From positions 10,629,575-10,693,574 of the forward strand of contig JACDQD010000005.1 in NCBI GenBank assembly GCA_019843655.1: a stretch of DNA of 64,000 nt, given 5' to 3'. The position numbers and the translations under genes were made by a program. How positions within the stretch are numbered: position 1 is the first letter of the stretch; every line of letters begins with the position of its first letter. Under the pieces are notes generated by a model. That model searched no databases and had not been told where the DNA came from. It saw only the letters and a list, made by a program, of their open reading frames with translations. The DNA is from Lethocerus indicus. Its lineage: Eukaryota > Arthropoda > Insecta > Hemiptera > Belostomatidae. Positions 23,266 to 35,000 of this stretch are shown here, one piece after another.

Positions 23266-26200
23266 CTTAAATCCCGCAGGTAGAGAAAGACGTTTTTAAC
23301 AAAGGTAATATAACAGTTTGCACAACTCAAAACACAATACTCGCTTTACTCTCGATCTTACACACCCGCAGCGCTAACTAACTGGCGTTTACGTTTCGTT
23401 TACGTACTTAAATTACACTGAGCAAATGCCGGTATGAAACAGCAGGTTGTTCAAGACTTGGTGGGCTCTGGAATTAAGTCGGAGTGGTTGAGAGAAAGGT
23501 CGAAGAACTATGTAAATGTTGGTCTCCGCATTGCGCTCGTGATTTTAACTTCAATTTAAATTACCGATCGGTCGGCGAGTACTAGTTAGCATAGTGGAGG
23601 CACCCGCCTTCCCCTCCCAATAACCATTGAATGTATTACTCTGTTTCTAAGGTTTTACCCTCTTTCTATGTCCCTACTCCGGCTCTATTCCCTCTTCGTT
23701 TAGCCATCCATCTCCCCTATTGGACGATCAACGCATTCACCCTATCTGCCCGCTATAAGCCTTAACATTATCATCCGTAGTGGCTAAGTTTTCTCAACTC
23801 AATTTTTCATTACACTTTGTGCAGTGTTTAGTTCCTATTACTTGCTTTCCCAGCGTGTCAGGTGTCACCCGGTACAGGATCTGAGATTTTCTCGGAATCG
23901 GCTCCTCTGGAAAATTCACGGACCGTTTATCGCAATCATAAAACGGCATATTACTAGACGCTAGTCACAGGACGCGGGCGCGCCTCTTTATGAACGAGGA
24001 AAGCCGTTTGCTAAACGAGCTTTGAAACTGAGTGTTCCGGTCTTCTGGGAATGAAGAATGCGAGATGTTCAAAACATGTTCCAATCGGCATTTGATACAA
24101 ATTATTTAACGACCAAGTATATTAAATACTGAAGTTATTGTAAATAGGCGAATCTTGTAGGAATGTCTAGGCAGATGCACTTTTAAAAACGTCCAGTTTA
24201 TGCGGTAATTTCCTGCACTATTTCCTCATTTCATTTTCTGTACTTTCATCATAATCGAATAGTACCCCGTGAGTTGAATGATCTAGTTATACACTAGCTG
24301 CAGTAGTGATAACTGTTGACGCTAATTGAGTGGTGGGAGGGAGAGATCACAGAAGATCACAAGGAGAACTTTTGTCATACGGGGAGTAGAAAACGACGGA
24401 ATCTGTCGAAGTTTTCGCGCAAGATAGTTGAATATATTACTCGGATTACGGCGAATTTATTAAGAACAAATTCGAATTTGAAACAGTAGTAAGGAGTACC
24501 GGTTGCAGATAACATAATGCCTCAGTATAATGCGGCAGCGGTCGTATAACAGGCCATCATTCTGTTGTTCGGTTAGGTTTTACAGCTTCCCCGGGCTGTT
24601 AAAAGGGGCGTACAAATCGTTATGGTCCCGCGTTAAACAACAACAGTACTTGCAGGTGCCCGAAGGTCCCTCCGCCTTCCTTCCACGGCCGCCGCCGTCG
24701 TGATATTTCATGTTCGCATTTTCTTTCTCTTCCTCCCCCGTGTCATTTCTCAGACTTATTCCATTGTCCCGGCCCTATCCTCGGTGCCTAATCATAGTCG
24801 CCCGGTCACGAAAAGGGAAATCCTTGATAATATTCGATCGCTTGCACTTCGAGCCCAGTCAAATAGCTAGAACGTTTACTCATTATACACGGGCCAACAT
24901 CTATATCCTGAAATTTACCGATGTCGTCAGATATCTGAGATTCGCCGGTTCCGCTACTGCCTCTGAGTACATTTACAAGAACATTCAGCTGGGAAAGCGA
25001 CATACATATGTTTCTGAGAAAGGAGTAAATAAGGAATGAATAGAGAACGGATCGTGTATGCAAGGAATACCCTAAGAAAATGCACATGAGCGCACTTACC
25101 TATCTATAGTTCGTACGATTTTACCTCTGCCAGACCTTCAGTTTATATCATTTGTCTTATATTATAATGCGCTTTACTTATAATGTTTATATTATTTCTT
25201 ATTATATTTTTGATTCTCCTTCTTTTTCTGATGGTATGCTTTTGAATTATTAACTTATCCTCGTGGTTGTTGGAACCCCTATTTTTGTTTAGTATTAAAA
25301 ATGATATAAAAATAAGCTAAGAGTTATCATTACTAATGTTTTTGAGTTCACGTTGAAATGTCGTTGGTCAGTGCCCTGGAAAGTCTTGTACCAATCCCGC
25401 CACCCTTATTGGATTCCCAATTACAGGAGCAGTTAGGGTCCAAATTACAGAAGAGTTTCTAATGGCTCACTTTCCGATTAATGGCCGCCGGTAAGTAATA
25501 CTCCGGTTTGTAAGAAGCACGGCGGGAAAAGAATCGATCGCATTCAAGAAAATTACCGGCTGCGACCTTCGGGAATTTCTCCTAAAAATATTGCAGGAAA
25601 TTCTAATCGCTGTAATATTTTTGCACGCTCGGTCGAGTTCCAGCCCGTATTTTAATATCCGGTACTTTGTAGATCTCGCTTGTAAGCCCCTTATTGATCT
25701 TCGAAGGAGTTCCGCCATCTGAACGAATATAGAGGGAGGGATCTGCCTACCCTCTCTGATCGCAAATAAAGAATGGCATCAGATCCTCATCCTAAACCGT
25801 CGTTGATGCATTTTGCTTGTTTTAAAGGGAACGAGTTTAACATCATATTATTTTATGGCGGTACGCCGTTTAAACATTTATTAGAAGTCATCGAACTTCG
25901 AAGTTTTAAAACATGATCAAAAATGATGTCTAGAACATAAAACTAAAATGAGTTGGACATTTACTGTCAGTACTGCGAGGCTTCTCCTCGCGTATTGTAT
26001 GAACTGATGAACAACCAAATACTAGGCATGTGTACGACTTGGTACCGATTCGGTATCGACCTCTGATGATAATGAATGTAAACAGAAAATGTCCTTCTTC
26101 TGGGAAATTTCTTCAGGGAAATTCAGCAACGGGAGACATCGATAACGCCGTACATGAAGAGGGTCATGGAATGATCTGCCGTGGAATGTTATTGACGGAG

Positions 26201-26283
26201 CCCAATCCGGGAGATCCGAAGGAATGCATGAGAGGGGGAGGGCGCTCTTCCTGGTTCGGTAGTGTCAACAATGGAGGGCGCCC

Positions 26284-26361
26284 GGCCGGTGCTCAGTCCA
26301 CGGACGGTGCTCAGTCCACGGCCGGTGCTCAGTCCACGGCCGATGCTCAGTCCACGGCCGG
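26284..26361. repeat. 18-bp minisatellite, four units plus a partial
   Basis: Four near-identical 18-bp units with the consensus GGCCGGTGCTCAGTCCAC (26284-26301, 26302-26319, 26320-26337, 26338-26355), followed by six bases of a fifth. Units 2 and 4 each carry one substitution. Because 18 is a multiple of three, the array stays open in several frames and produces repeated GAQSTA-like or STGRGL-like peptides. The surrounding frame has no start context, splice support or known domain, so I treat it as noncoding. Confidence 0.9.
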
Positions 26362-26951
26362 AAAAGCCCATCGCTCGGCGTCGGCTACTGTTTTCCCTCC
26401 CATTCAAAAAATAGGCCCATTGTCCCCCCAACACTTCAGGGGATTGTTCTTGATCGCGCCCCGTGAAACGTCGCTACACGGAGAATACTTTCTTCGTTGT
26501 TTTGTTTTCTCTTACCGGTGAGGAAGTACGATTTCGTAGCGGCGCGGGGGAGGAAAAGAAATGGCCCGTTCGATACGCCCGGACTAACCGAACAAAACGT
26601 TGAACCTACATGAGAACACGGTATGAGAATGTTTTCAATGTACAACTTGAAATGTGATTTACGTCGAGATGGGCATACGAATATTGCCGGTTAATTTGAG
26701 GAAAATACATTTCTAAATTAAAAGCCCGGTGAGAAAAACCATGTCGTGAGAAGGCGGGTGACTTTTTCAGGCGTTTAAACGCTGCTGGAAAATGATCAAG
26801 CAGTTTATTCAGCCAGTAATCGTTTCGTAGATGTTGGTTCATTGGCCAACCGAAAGGTGTGGAAACTCTTTTAAAAATTGCCGATCACTACGTCAGTAAA
26901 CATTTCAGGAAATGTATAATTAAAGTTGAAAACGTTGATTCGGAGTAGATT

Positions 26952-26969
26952 TGCTGAGGGTGACTCAGC
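26952..26969. promoter_or_regulatory. MARE/ARE-like inverted site (Cnc/Maf type)
   Basis: TGACTCAGC (26961-26969) is an exact Cnc(Nrf2)-Maf antioxidant-response type core. Its GCTGAG mirror lies at 26953-26958, with five bases between the two GCTGAG/CTCAGC arms. Distance to Mgst is about 26 kb, so a link to that detoxification gene is only speculative. Confidence 0.3.
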
Positions 26970-27707
26970 TAGAAGAAGAATCGCTTTTATATCTGGTATC
27001 TAGTGATGAAGGCAGATAAAAAGATATTTGCTAATTATTCATTTTAAAAGTACTTACTGACCGCAAAGAGAATGGAAGGATTTTAGAAAGTTTTTGAATT
27101 ATCGTGACACCATTGTTTATTTCTCGTGTCACGAATATTGTGCAACTGCGTTAAAATCATTACCTTTTTCTTTACACAGAATGGGTTTCCCTGTGTGTTA
27201 ATTCCATGATGTGTGATTAATAGGAAGGTTCAAATATGGCAGTGATTACGTTTATATGTAATCCCCAGTGAATATCATTTTTCAATTCATTGACTTGTAC
27301 ATATTTGAATTGGCCCCAGTTACAGCTGTGTAAAAACGGAAGACGTTTAATAACATTCCGCTGTATGAATCTGCTGATTGGTCGTACGAACGCGTATGAT
27401 TAAAGCCAAATAGGTCCGCCGTTACTTTGGAATCGGATCGCGTGAGAAAATCTTGGCAAGAAGAGCTTAAAGTTTATCAGTTTCGCGTTGTCGTTACGTC
27501 ATTGGGCTTGGTGTCATACTGCTTATCGCCGTATCGGGAACGCACCGGGACTTCCAAACCTGGCTTCTGTGCGGCTTTCGTTTGACAATTCCTCATCTGA
27601 ATTGAAAACGCCGCATGCGACCCCATTATCTGGGTACTCGTGCCCGCAGTCCTTGATTTAAAAGCTGTTGTAATCATATGAGTTATATATTGTTATTTTT
27701 GTTTCAG

Positions 27708-27760
27708 AGAACTATTTTGGCTCACGTAATCTACTGTACGGCAGTCTACCGAAGAATCAG
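27708..27760 (+). CDS. Micro-exon B of unrecognised plus-strand gene
   Basis: A 53-nt exon follows a strong acceptor (ttatttttgtttcag, ending 27707). It ends CAG at 27760 before a weaker donor GTACTG. With the single G carried from micro-exon A it reads ENYFGSRNLLYGSLPKNQ and ends in phase 0. If the donor is not used, the frame stops three codons later (TGA at 27767-27769), which could give a truncated isoform. A second frame (RTILAHVIYCTAVYRRI) is also open and also runs on into exon C, but it cannot be connected to exon A, whose matching frame has a stop. Not recognised; no domain. Confidence 0.58.
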
Positions 27761-28154
27761 GTACTGTGACTATTTAATTATACAAATATTTTATTAGGAA
27801 ACTTCATTATCCTAGGGCTTATTTTAAGTTTGGCATGTTTTTGTACGAATAGATCTACTAGATCTAATTGAATTAATTGAAAAGATAACAATTTTTTTCA
27901 AATTTCTTACTGCATAAACAAAAAAAATAATTGAAATTGAGGCCCGGACCAACAACAATCTCCGGAGTGTATAAAACGAAATTGCGGGCATGCTACTTAC
28001 ACTGGGTGGTGTGGACACGGGAGAAAGTCAAAAAAAGTTGACGAGAGGTGGGAGCAGTTTGAGCGGGTCGCTCACGAAGGGGCGGACAATGGTCCGAGCC
28101 CCAGTATGCAAACCCTGGTTATGCAAGTGGCGGGAGTTTCCCAGGGGACAAGTG

Positions 28155-28194
28155 GCCGGCCTAATAATAACAGTTATATTGTTATTGGGCCGGC
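28155..28194. other. Imperfect 40-nt hairpin (GCCGGCC/AATAACA arms)
   Basis: Left arm GCCGGCC (28155-28161) and AATAACA (28166-28172) pair with TGTTATT (28180-28186) and GGCCGGC (28188-28194). The loop is seven bases, with a TAAT bulge opposite one G. AGT and ACT just outside can extend it. A shorter GC hairpin (GGCCCG/CGGGCC) lies near 28225-28245. Whether it acts as RNA or as a DNA dyad is unknown. Confidence 0.45.
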
Positions 28195-29361
28195 ACTGTT
28201 CACAACACTCTGCCCCCGCTTTGTAACACACGGCCCGCGGATAACGGGCCCAACATTCTTTCTCAATACTGCGGGGGGGTCCTGATGTAATTCCGACCCG
28301 CATGCACAGCGTCCTATTTTAATTGTTTGTATTAACCTACTAATACTGTCCGGGAATGTTTTTCTTTTGGCCGTTGGCTGAGGTAAACCAAATGTCGGTA
28401 GGCGACAGTAACGGCAAACCGGTATTGGCGAACCCCTACGAATACCGTAGTATTATCATAAATTATTGGTTTTAATAATTTAATATTTATTACTTCGACT
28501 CAATATATTATACAGCATTTTCTTCAGTCTTCCTCATACTCCTCTCTTATCTTATGAAGATATCGTTATAAGAGAATACATGATAATGCTTTAGTATTAA
28601 ATTGAATGTCGGGGTATTACTAGGTTCGACTCGTCGCATACATTTATGTATTTGTAAGAATGACCGCCTATTTCTCACTGTGAATCCGTTCCTGTCAAAT
28701 CATCCGGCATAATTATTTATAGCCGCTTCGAACGTTCCGAATTCATTTTTCTTTAGCTGGCAGACTCACGAATAATAATTGGCTTCGATACGCGCGGGGA
28801 TTCGTGCTCGGTCGTGGGCGTACCACGATTTTTCTCGTGGCGTGAGAATCGGGCACCAGTTCCTGTAAGGGGGCGTCGCGACATATTGTACCTCGCCGGC
28901 GGTTAACGGGGCCCCCCGGCTCCCTTTCTGGTTCATTCGGCCTAATCCAAGGCGAAACGGTAATAGCGCCACTCTTGTGTCGTATGTGCGTGTGCAGTTG
29001 TGGGAACGGCGTGTGTGCTCCGGGCCCGCATTCCGCATTCTTAGGGGACACGAGTCCCGCGGGAGGAGCCGCCCTTACTGCAGGGACATCGACTCGCCAA
29101 CGGTAACGCACTCGGCACTCAGCAAAAAAACCGTTTATACACCGACGCCGGCAAATTGAGTCTAACGGTACGATTAAACGGACCCTCTTTGATTTGGTAT
29201 GACCGAACACGACGTCTATTCGTATTGGGAGATAGTTCACAGTAGCGTCACTAGTAGTCGTAGTAATGATTTAGTTCGACCAACTATTGTCACTACATTC
29301 GTTTAAAGCCGTTTCCTTTCGTTTAATCAGTTACAATTCAGGCGAGTCTCCCACGCGGGTC

Positions 29362-29466
29362 CGAACAGGGATCTTCAGGTTGGGGTACTGATGCTGTATT
29401 TGCATATGAGTTCCAAAACCACCGGCGGTTGGGGTGCCGAGCGACAACCTGAAGATCCCGGGTTCG
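29362..29466. repeat. Inverted repeat with tRNA B-box-like arms
   Basis: GGGATCTTCAGGTTG (29368-29382) is exactly repeated in reverse at 29445-29459. The arms extend outward to CGAAC (29362-29366) and GTTCG (29462-29466), with about 62 bp between them. The right arm reads GATCCCGGGTTCGAAT, much like the T-arm/B box of a tRNA or tRNA-derived SINE; the left arm carries a similar GATCCCTGTTCGGA in reverse. No cloverleaf or A box was found, so it is not a tRNA gene. The loop contains an octamer site. Confidence 0.55.
29398..29405 (-). promoter_or_regulatory. POU octamer in the loop of the inverted repeat
   Basis: Exact ATTTGCAT, reverse of the ATGCAAAT octamer, inside the loop of the 29362-29466 inverted repeat. 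Confidence 0.3.
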
Positions 29467-30925
29467 AATTACAACTGGCTACATTCCTTATACTAACCAG
29501 GGCACAGCATTAACCGGGAACCGGGATCCAACTGGCCACCATGATTCCGCCCACGCTAACCTGCCAAACACAATTTATAACTACGCTTATTTAGTTAGGT
29601 GTGTACAGGTTAATATTTTAACTGTATCTATAAACGAGCGGGATTATTCTGGCAGGCAGGCCCCCTACGAAACTGCAGCACTCTCGGCAGAGTGTTTCTA
29701 ATCAAACCGTGACATAAACATACTTATAACACATTCTAAAAATATTAGTGATAATCTGAAATGTCTATATAGAGCAGCGGGGGGAGGGGTTTAGTAAAGT
29801 GGCATAAAGAGAGTAGTCGGCTGTCGATAATTGGCGGCTGGAGAGTGTGCACGGTCGCCCCTTTTATATATGCGCGGCTGCGTCATCCACGTGACGTTGC
29901 TTCGCTGGAATTCAACGTCATCCTTCCAATTACGGCCGCACGCCCCGTAAATCCCGATGGCGAGGACAAAGGGGATCGTTAGAAAATGGAAAAACTCATC
30001 GATCAAACGAAGTTTTATGATCGATATAAGCCGTTGGTCGAAATTACTTTAACGAGCCAGGCCGTTTCTCAGATGCGACGTTCAGCGTATTTCTCCTTGG
30101 CTTACTATCAATACGACTGTGTTCGTTAAAGAGTTGGTCTAAATGGCGTCGTATTTATATTGTAATGCCTCAGTATCGCGTATTCGTAACTGGTGGTCAG
30201 TAGTTTTACAGCGTATATTCTAGATTTATCTGGAGTGATTTTGTTTCGGTCCGATGATAGAGGGAGATGAGTGAGGCGAGACACGGCCGGTTGGACGGCG
30301 TGATACGCTCCCATTGCTCCTCACTTTTGTTAGCGGCGGCGGCCACTCTTCCTCACTAGTTCTCTTTCGCGTTTCACTCATTATGAGTTACAACCTCCTC
30401 TATCCGTTACCGTTTTCACTTGGCAACGAAACGGTTGTAAACTCAACAATAAAACACAGGGGGGCTTTGAACCTTGTTATAGACGCAAGTCCTGGACCTC
30501 CGGGTTTTAGAATAAAGTTTCATTGGTTGACACACTGCTCAAGAATGTGGAGGTTTATATTCTATTCGGGTATTCCATGTAATGACGTAATCTAGCAATC
30601 ACGTCTATTGTATACTTCTAGAATCCCTGTGCGCATATTTCAAAGCCGAACATACGAGGTCCTTAAGCGCCTTTCCTGTTCGCGGTATAGTTGAAGTCGA
30701 TAAGCGGAGTTATGGGATACGGGCGGGCTCCGATCGTTGCGAAATACCGTCGGCGTTTCTCAATTTGTCGGAAAGGAAGCGCATTTCCCCGTCTCGGACA
30801 TTAGTTCCTCCAGATTTGAAGAGTTCGATAAGGCAGACGGGAGCTCGAGGACACGCCTATCTCGATACCGGATCCAGCGTTTTGCCGCCGGGTGAGGGTT
30901 ATGCATTACCATCGTTGCGCAAACC

Positions 30926-30941
30926 GGGATCGAACGATCCC
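30926..30941. other. GGGATCG/CGATCCC inverted repeat
   Basis: A 7-bp perfect inverted repeat with a two-base centre, in a GC-richer block. Probably a protein-binding dyad or chance. Confidence 0.3.
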
Positions 30942-32081
30942 AGTGCGGAAAATGATCCTTGTGGCGAGACAACGACCTGCCCCCCTGCCGAATTTATACA
31001 GTCCGCCTCTAGATGTTATGTACAAGGACGACAACGTACTGTACCGCACGAGCTATTACAAAATTCACGATAGTTTTTCAATCTATGGTTGCCATCAAAT
31101 AAACAGCCATCTGTATCAAATGTTTCTTAATAGTTTGAGACATATATGAAATAATTTGCCTCACGTATTCCTCATACCTAACTTAATTGTATGAGCATTT
31201 CGGGCACCACCGATAGGGCTATATACGAGCTGAAAACACGACTTTCTTCAGACTTGAGGTCTTGAGACAATGAAAAATCAGGTTTCTGAACAGACAGAGG
31301 GGAAATCCTAATACGAGACAAACGTAATGAAAAACCAATTCAGGCACGGGAAGAAACTGAGGCTTGCCTAAATTCCTAAGAATGATCTGAGTCCACTTAT
31401 TTGCCGTCGGACGTCGTTATAGTCCAGTAACAATTGCCGGTTGCAGACAGATCAGATTGCTTCAGTCCTCGTTACCATCATTACTGCACCGTTACAGTGG
31501 TGTTTATTATGCGCGGAGTCTATGAATGAGGTGCAACTGACACAACGTGAAAACATAATACGCGGTAATATACCTTAACGTCATTCAACCGACGAGAGTT
31601 CGCCCAGCACATTCATAAACACCCAGATAACACCCAGTTGCGCCCAGTTTACCCGTTACAAAATAATATTTTCACGTTTCTCCGTCGCCGTGATACCCGG
31701 CCGCTCGGCTAACTGGATTGGGCACGGAAAGAGGGAAGAAGAATAATAATAAGAAGAAGCAGGAGTGTATTACTCGGCCTGTAAAAAACCACACAGCTCT
31801 GGCAAGTGGGTTAATGCCAAAAGATGCCGGTCGGAGATTGCCAGGTCTCCTTATTATCCCGCGCTGGAGGGACCTCGGAGCTCTCGCGGAATTATCGCTT
31901 ACCGCCTCGCGGGCTTTTTTGAATTTACACAATTTTCGCAATCCTGACTTTTTCGCAACGCCCAATTACCGGTTTTCGAATCGTGTGCGGGTCGGTCGGA
32001 AGATAGCGGTAATTACTGAATTAACTACGATATTTGTATAATATGCTCCTTTATTACTGTCGCGGATATATTAATTGGAAA

Positions 32082-32096
32082 ATTTGAAATGCAAAT
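32082..32096 (+). promoter_or_regulatory. Perfect PORE-type POU dimer site
   Basis: ATTTGAAATGCAAAT matches base for base the PORE (palindromic Oct-factor recognition element) known to bind POU-domain dimers of the Oct class. It lies in AT-rich intron. Chance occurrence of an exact 15-mer in 64 kb is very low even allowing for AT bias. Insect candidates would be Nubbin/Pdm-type POU factors (inference). Confidence 0.55.
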
Positions 32097-35000
32097 CGAA
32101 ACGGCATTTATTCCAAATTTTTTTAATTGATTACAAAATGTTTCAAATTTAGAATGTGAATTTATTCTTTTATCCATAAAATAACTACATTATATGGTAT
32201 ATTATAACATTTTTTCACGTGTTCGATGATATATGGGCTAATTATACTCTTTAAAATTTCGTCGATTGTTTTCTCATAAAGCTATTATTAAATGGTCATT
32301 ATCTGTCATTAGTTACAATGGACGATTAATGGAAAACCTAATGCGTGCAGTTCTGTTCACACGTGTAGCAATTAAATTTCACTACAATTTACAGCCGTGT
32401 GTTCTTTTCGCTGGACTTTCGAAATCTATGCGAGCACTCCTAATTTGGTACGCGCTTTAATAATACATACCGTAAACAGTCTTCCGTTTCCTGTTGACCC
32501 CGAGATCCACTCTCTAAATGCTTTTAATAGCCGTCTTATTATTACATTTTGTAAGTAATACTTCATTTTAACACCCTAATAAATTATCTAATAAAACAAA
32601 GGACTTAGAATACAACATAACTCTAAAATATCACCTCTAAAACTTTGAAGACAAAGTGTTAGAAACGAAAGATGAAATTGGCACCATTGTTATTATTGCG
32701 CATACAACTTCATTCGAGTATAATTATAAGCAACTGTAAGATTGAAATAACAATCTTGTTATATTAAACTATACCCATCTCGGGCCATTACTGTCATAAA
32801 ACGTTGTATCGGATAGTATATATTGGTTATTTTAGCACCAACTCGGATATGTTTAAAATTTTCATAAAACGGTATCTTCGCGCCCACTTAACGTCTGTTA
32901 ACAGGTTCAGGTTAAACTGTTTACCCTCCCCCTTCACTTAGCCAAATGAGTGTTCAAGTATACTCGAGAAAAAGGTCTTCGCGTCCCTGATGGGAGCTGA
33001 CTTCACCGCGCCGGGCAACGGTTTACAAGCGGCCTACTTCGGAGCAAGTTCGCCGGCCATTAAGCATACGATTCCTCATTGGCGCGTACCCGTTTATTAC
33101 GGTACCGGCAGGAAATAGGGGCCCGGGTGAAGGGGGATGAAGCGAGCGACAAAAAAGCGCTGGTCCCGGGCTAAACCCCCATTAGCCTCCCCTTTCCTCA
33201 AACGATTTCTCCGCTTGACAAAAACCACCGCATGGTCCCAGTCGTTATCGCCTCCGCCGCTCCCATTCCCCCCGGGCTATTTCGGCCTTGTTGCACGAAC
33301 CTCTTCTGTAAATTACCCGAGTAAATACGCCTTCGAATTTACACCCGGTTGTATTTTCGTGACGTCCCCATACAACCTAACGACGTATATTTCCTTCGCT
33401 CGATAAAACCACAGTTGTTTCAATGGCGTAAAACCGTGTGAGGGGGATAAAATTATGGGGAACCTTTACGTACTGTTATATTGAATATATCCCTTTAAAT
33501 ATTAAATAGGTTAATATATTTGGACGATTCCTACGCTATATACCTATTTGATTACATGACATGTTATGAGGATAAAACTGTCGCGACAAAAGAGGGGTAG
33601 GCCTGTGATTTGACTAGTATAACGCAATTACGTTATGTTTGTATTATCCAACAATTACAGTTCAGTAACACGTGTTTTGTTTGTTTTTTTATATTAATTT
33701 TTGTTGGGCGCAAGACCATTATTTCCCGTGTACAGAATACCTTTTCTTTCTTTCTTTTTTCCTTCCCAGTATTTACAACGAGCAATCGTTTAATACTACA
33801 TTGAATACATTAATAAATTCCTTCTTAATTGATTCTTCCATATTCTTTTACGGCTGTTAAATTATTATCATTCCCCCGTAGCTCTATCTGGTTGAGCCAG
33901 TTATTCCATAAATAACGTACATTAAAACGCATTCACTAAGTAGAATTAGAAAAGCAGATTGGTTTTACCTTGAATCTAGGCAATTCACACATTCCACAAC
34001 AGTAGTATTTTGGCCTTTCACCATAATATCATCCCGATGCTAACTAACGATGATATTGCATTGATGTTGAACATTTCCCCCCTCGAAGCTGAGGCTTGCC
34101 GCCTTATGACTGAGCAATACCTGGAGAAAACTATTTAACTAATCGCAGTTAATTTAACTCCTGCAGTCTCAGTAATGTTATTTCAGCGTAGATGAAATGA
34201 TACATTTCAATATTTTATAAGAGAAGTAAGATATTATTGTGTTCGTATTACTGTTCCTGAGTTATTAACAAATGTGCATTTTTAAATACTTTCATAACTT
34301 CATGGTGTTGTTATCGGACAGGAAAACCATGACCCGCCCATGAGCCGCATTCAATTATACGCATCCGATGCTATTTAACTATCTCGGATGCCAATTACGT
34401 ATCATAAATTATGATCTCGAGGTTAATAAAATTAGGAAATTAATTAATTGTATGCAATGCGCGATTAGTGATCGTAAATTTGAATTCGAGTCGATTAATA
34501 ATTTGTTCAGGTTTTGAACTATCTTGATATTTATCTGGCAAATTGGGTTGTGCAAACTCACCGGCCGAAATGCATTTGTGATACGGTAATGCGATTGATA
34601 ATGGCGGCGCGTTATTCATTATCATAAATATTAGAGGTATTTCGAACTTTTGCAGCTATTAGAGAATGCCGCCACCATGGGCCCATTTAGCTGGCATGCA
34701 ATCAACAACGCCAGAATTTTTACATTTTATCCATTATATTATTGATGTTTACATGGAGAGATTGCTGAGTTTAATTTGATTGATTTATTTAAATTTAGAT
34801 TTTGAATTGAAGGAATTCATTTTGTGTCCTACTGGCCTAGTCGGTATCGGCGCTATCAAGGGTCTACAAAAAGTCGGTTAGAATTAGGAAAAATACGAAG
34901 TGAAAAGTAGAAAAGTAACGGCGGCTCCTTTCCCGATGGAAAGTGGTCCGAATAAAAAAGTCGGTTTAACATTATTCGCAAAATAGAGAGAGAGAACCGG

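Larger units (their letters stand above)
2925..27707 (+). other. About 24.8-kb intron between micro-exons A and B
   Basis: A long noncoding stretch inferred to be one intron, or several if further micro-exons were missed. From about 4,040 on it is CpG-rich and made of GC-richer blocks. Examples are near 5000-5300, 5930-6300, 7290-7520, 9060-9330, 12150-12440, 12960-13400, 15660-15990, 17030-17310, 19730-20060, 20440-20720, 21340-21700, 24600-24760 and 26100-26560. AT-rich spacers separate them. Many ORFs of 60-165 codons occur here, often on both strands at once; none shows a known domain. They are taken as chance frames in CpG-rich DNA. Individual sites and repeats are listed separately. Confidence 0.5.

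Noticed and set aside
25467..25500. GTAAGT donors elsewhere (for example near 10999, 25491, 32551, 60058)
   Set aside because: No upstream acceptor with an open frame of matching phase; expected by chance in 64 kb.
26030..26521. 163-codon ORF with GAQSTA-like repeats
   Set aside because: The repeat pattern comes from the 18-bp minisatellite, which is open in several frames; the rest of the frame has no recognisable protein features.
28743..29240. 165-codon minus-strand ORF
   Set aside because: Arg/Pro-rich chance frame in a GC-rich block, overlapped by other frames, with no known domain.
33877..33915. tRNA A-box-like stretch (GTAGCTCTATCTGGTTGAG)
   Set aside because: No B box (GGTTCGANTCC) at the proper distance and no acceptor-stem pairing, so not a tRNA.
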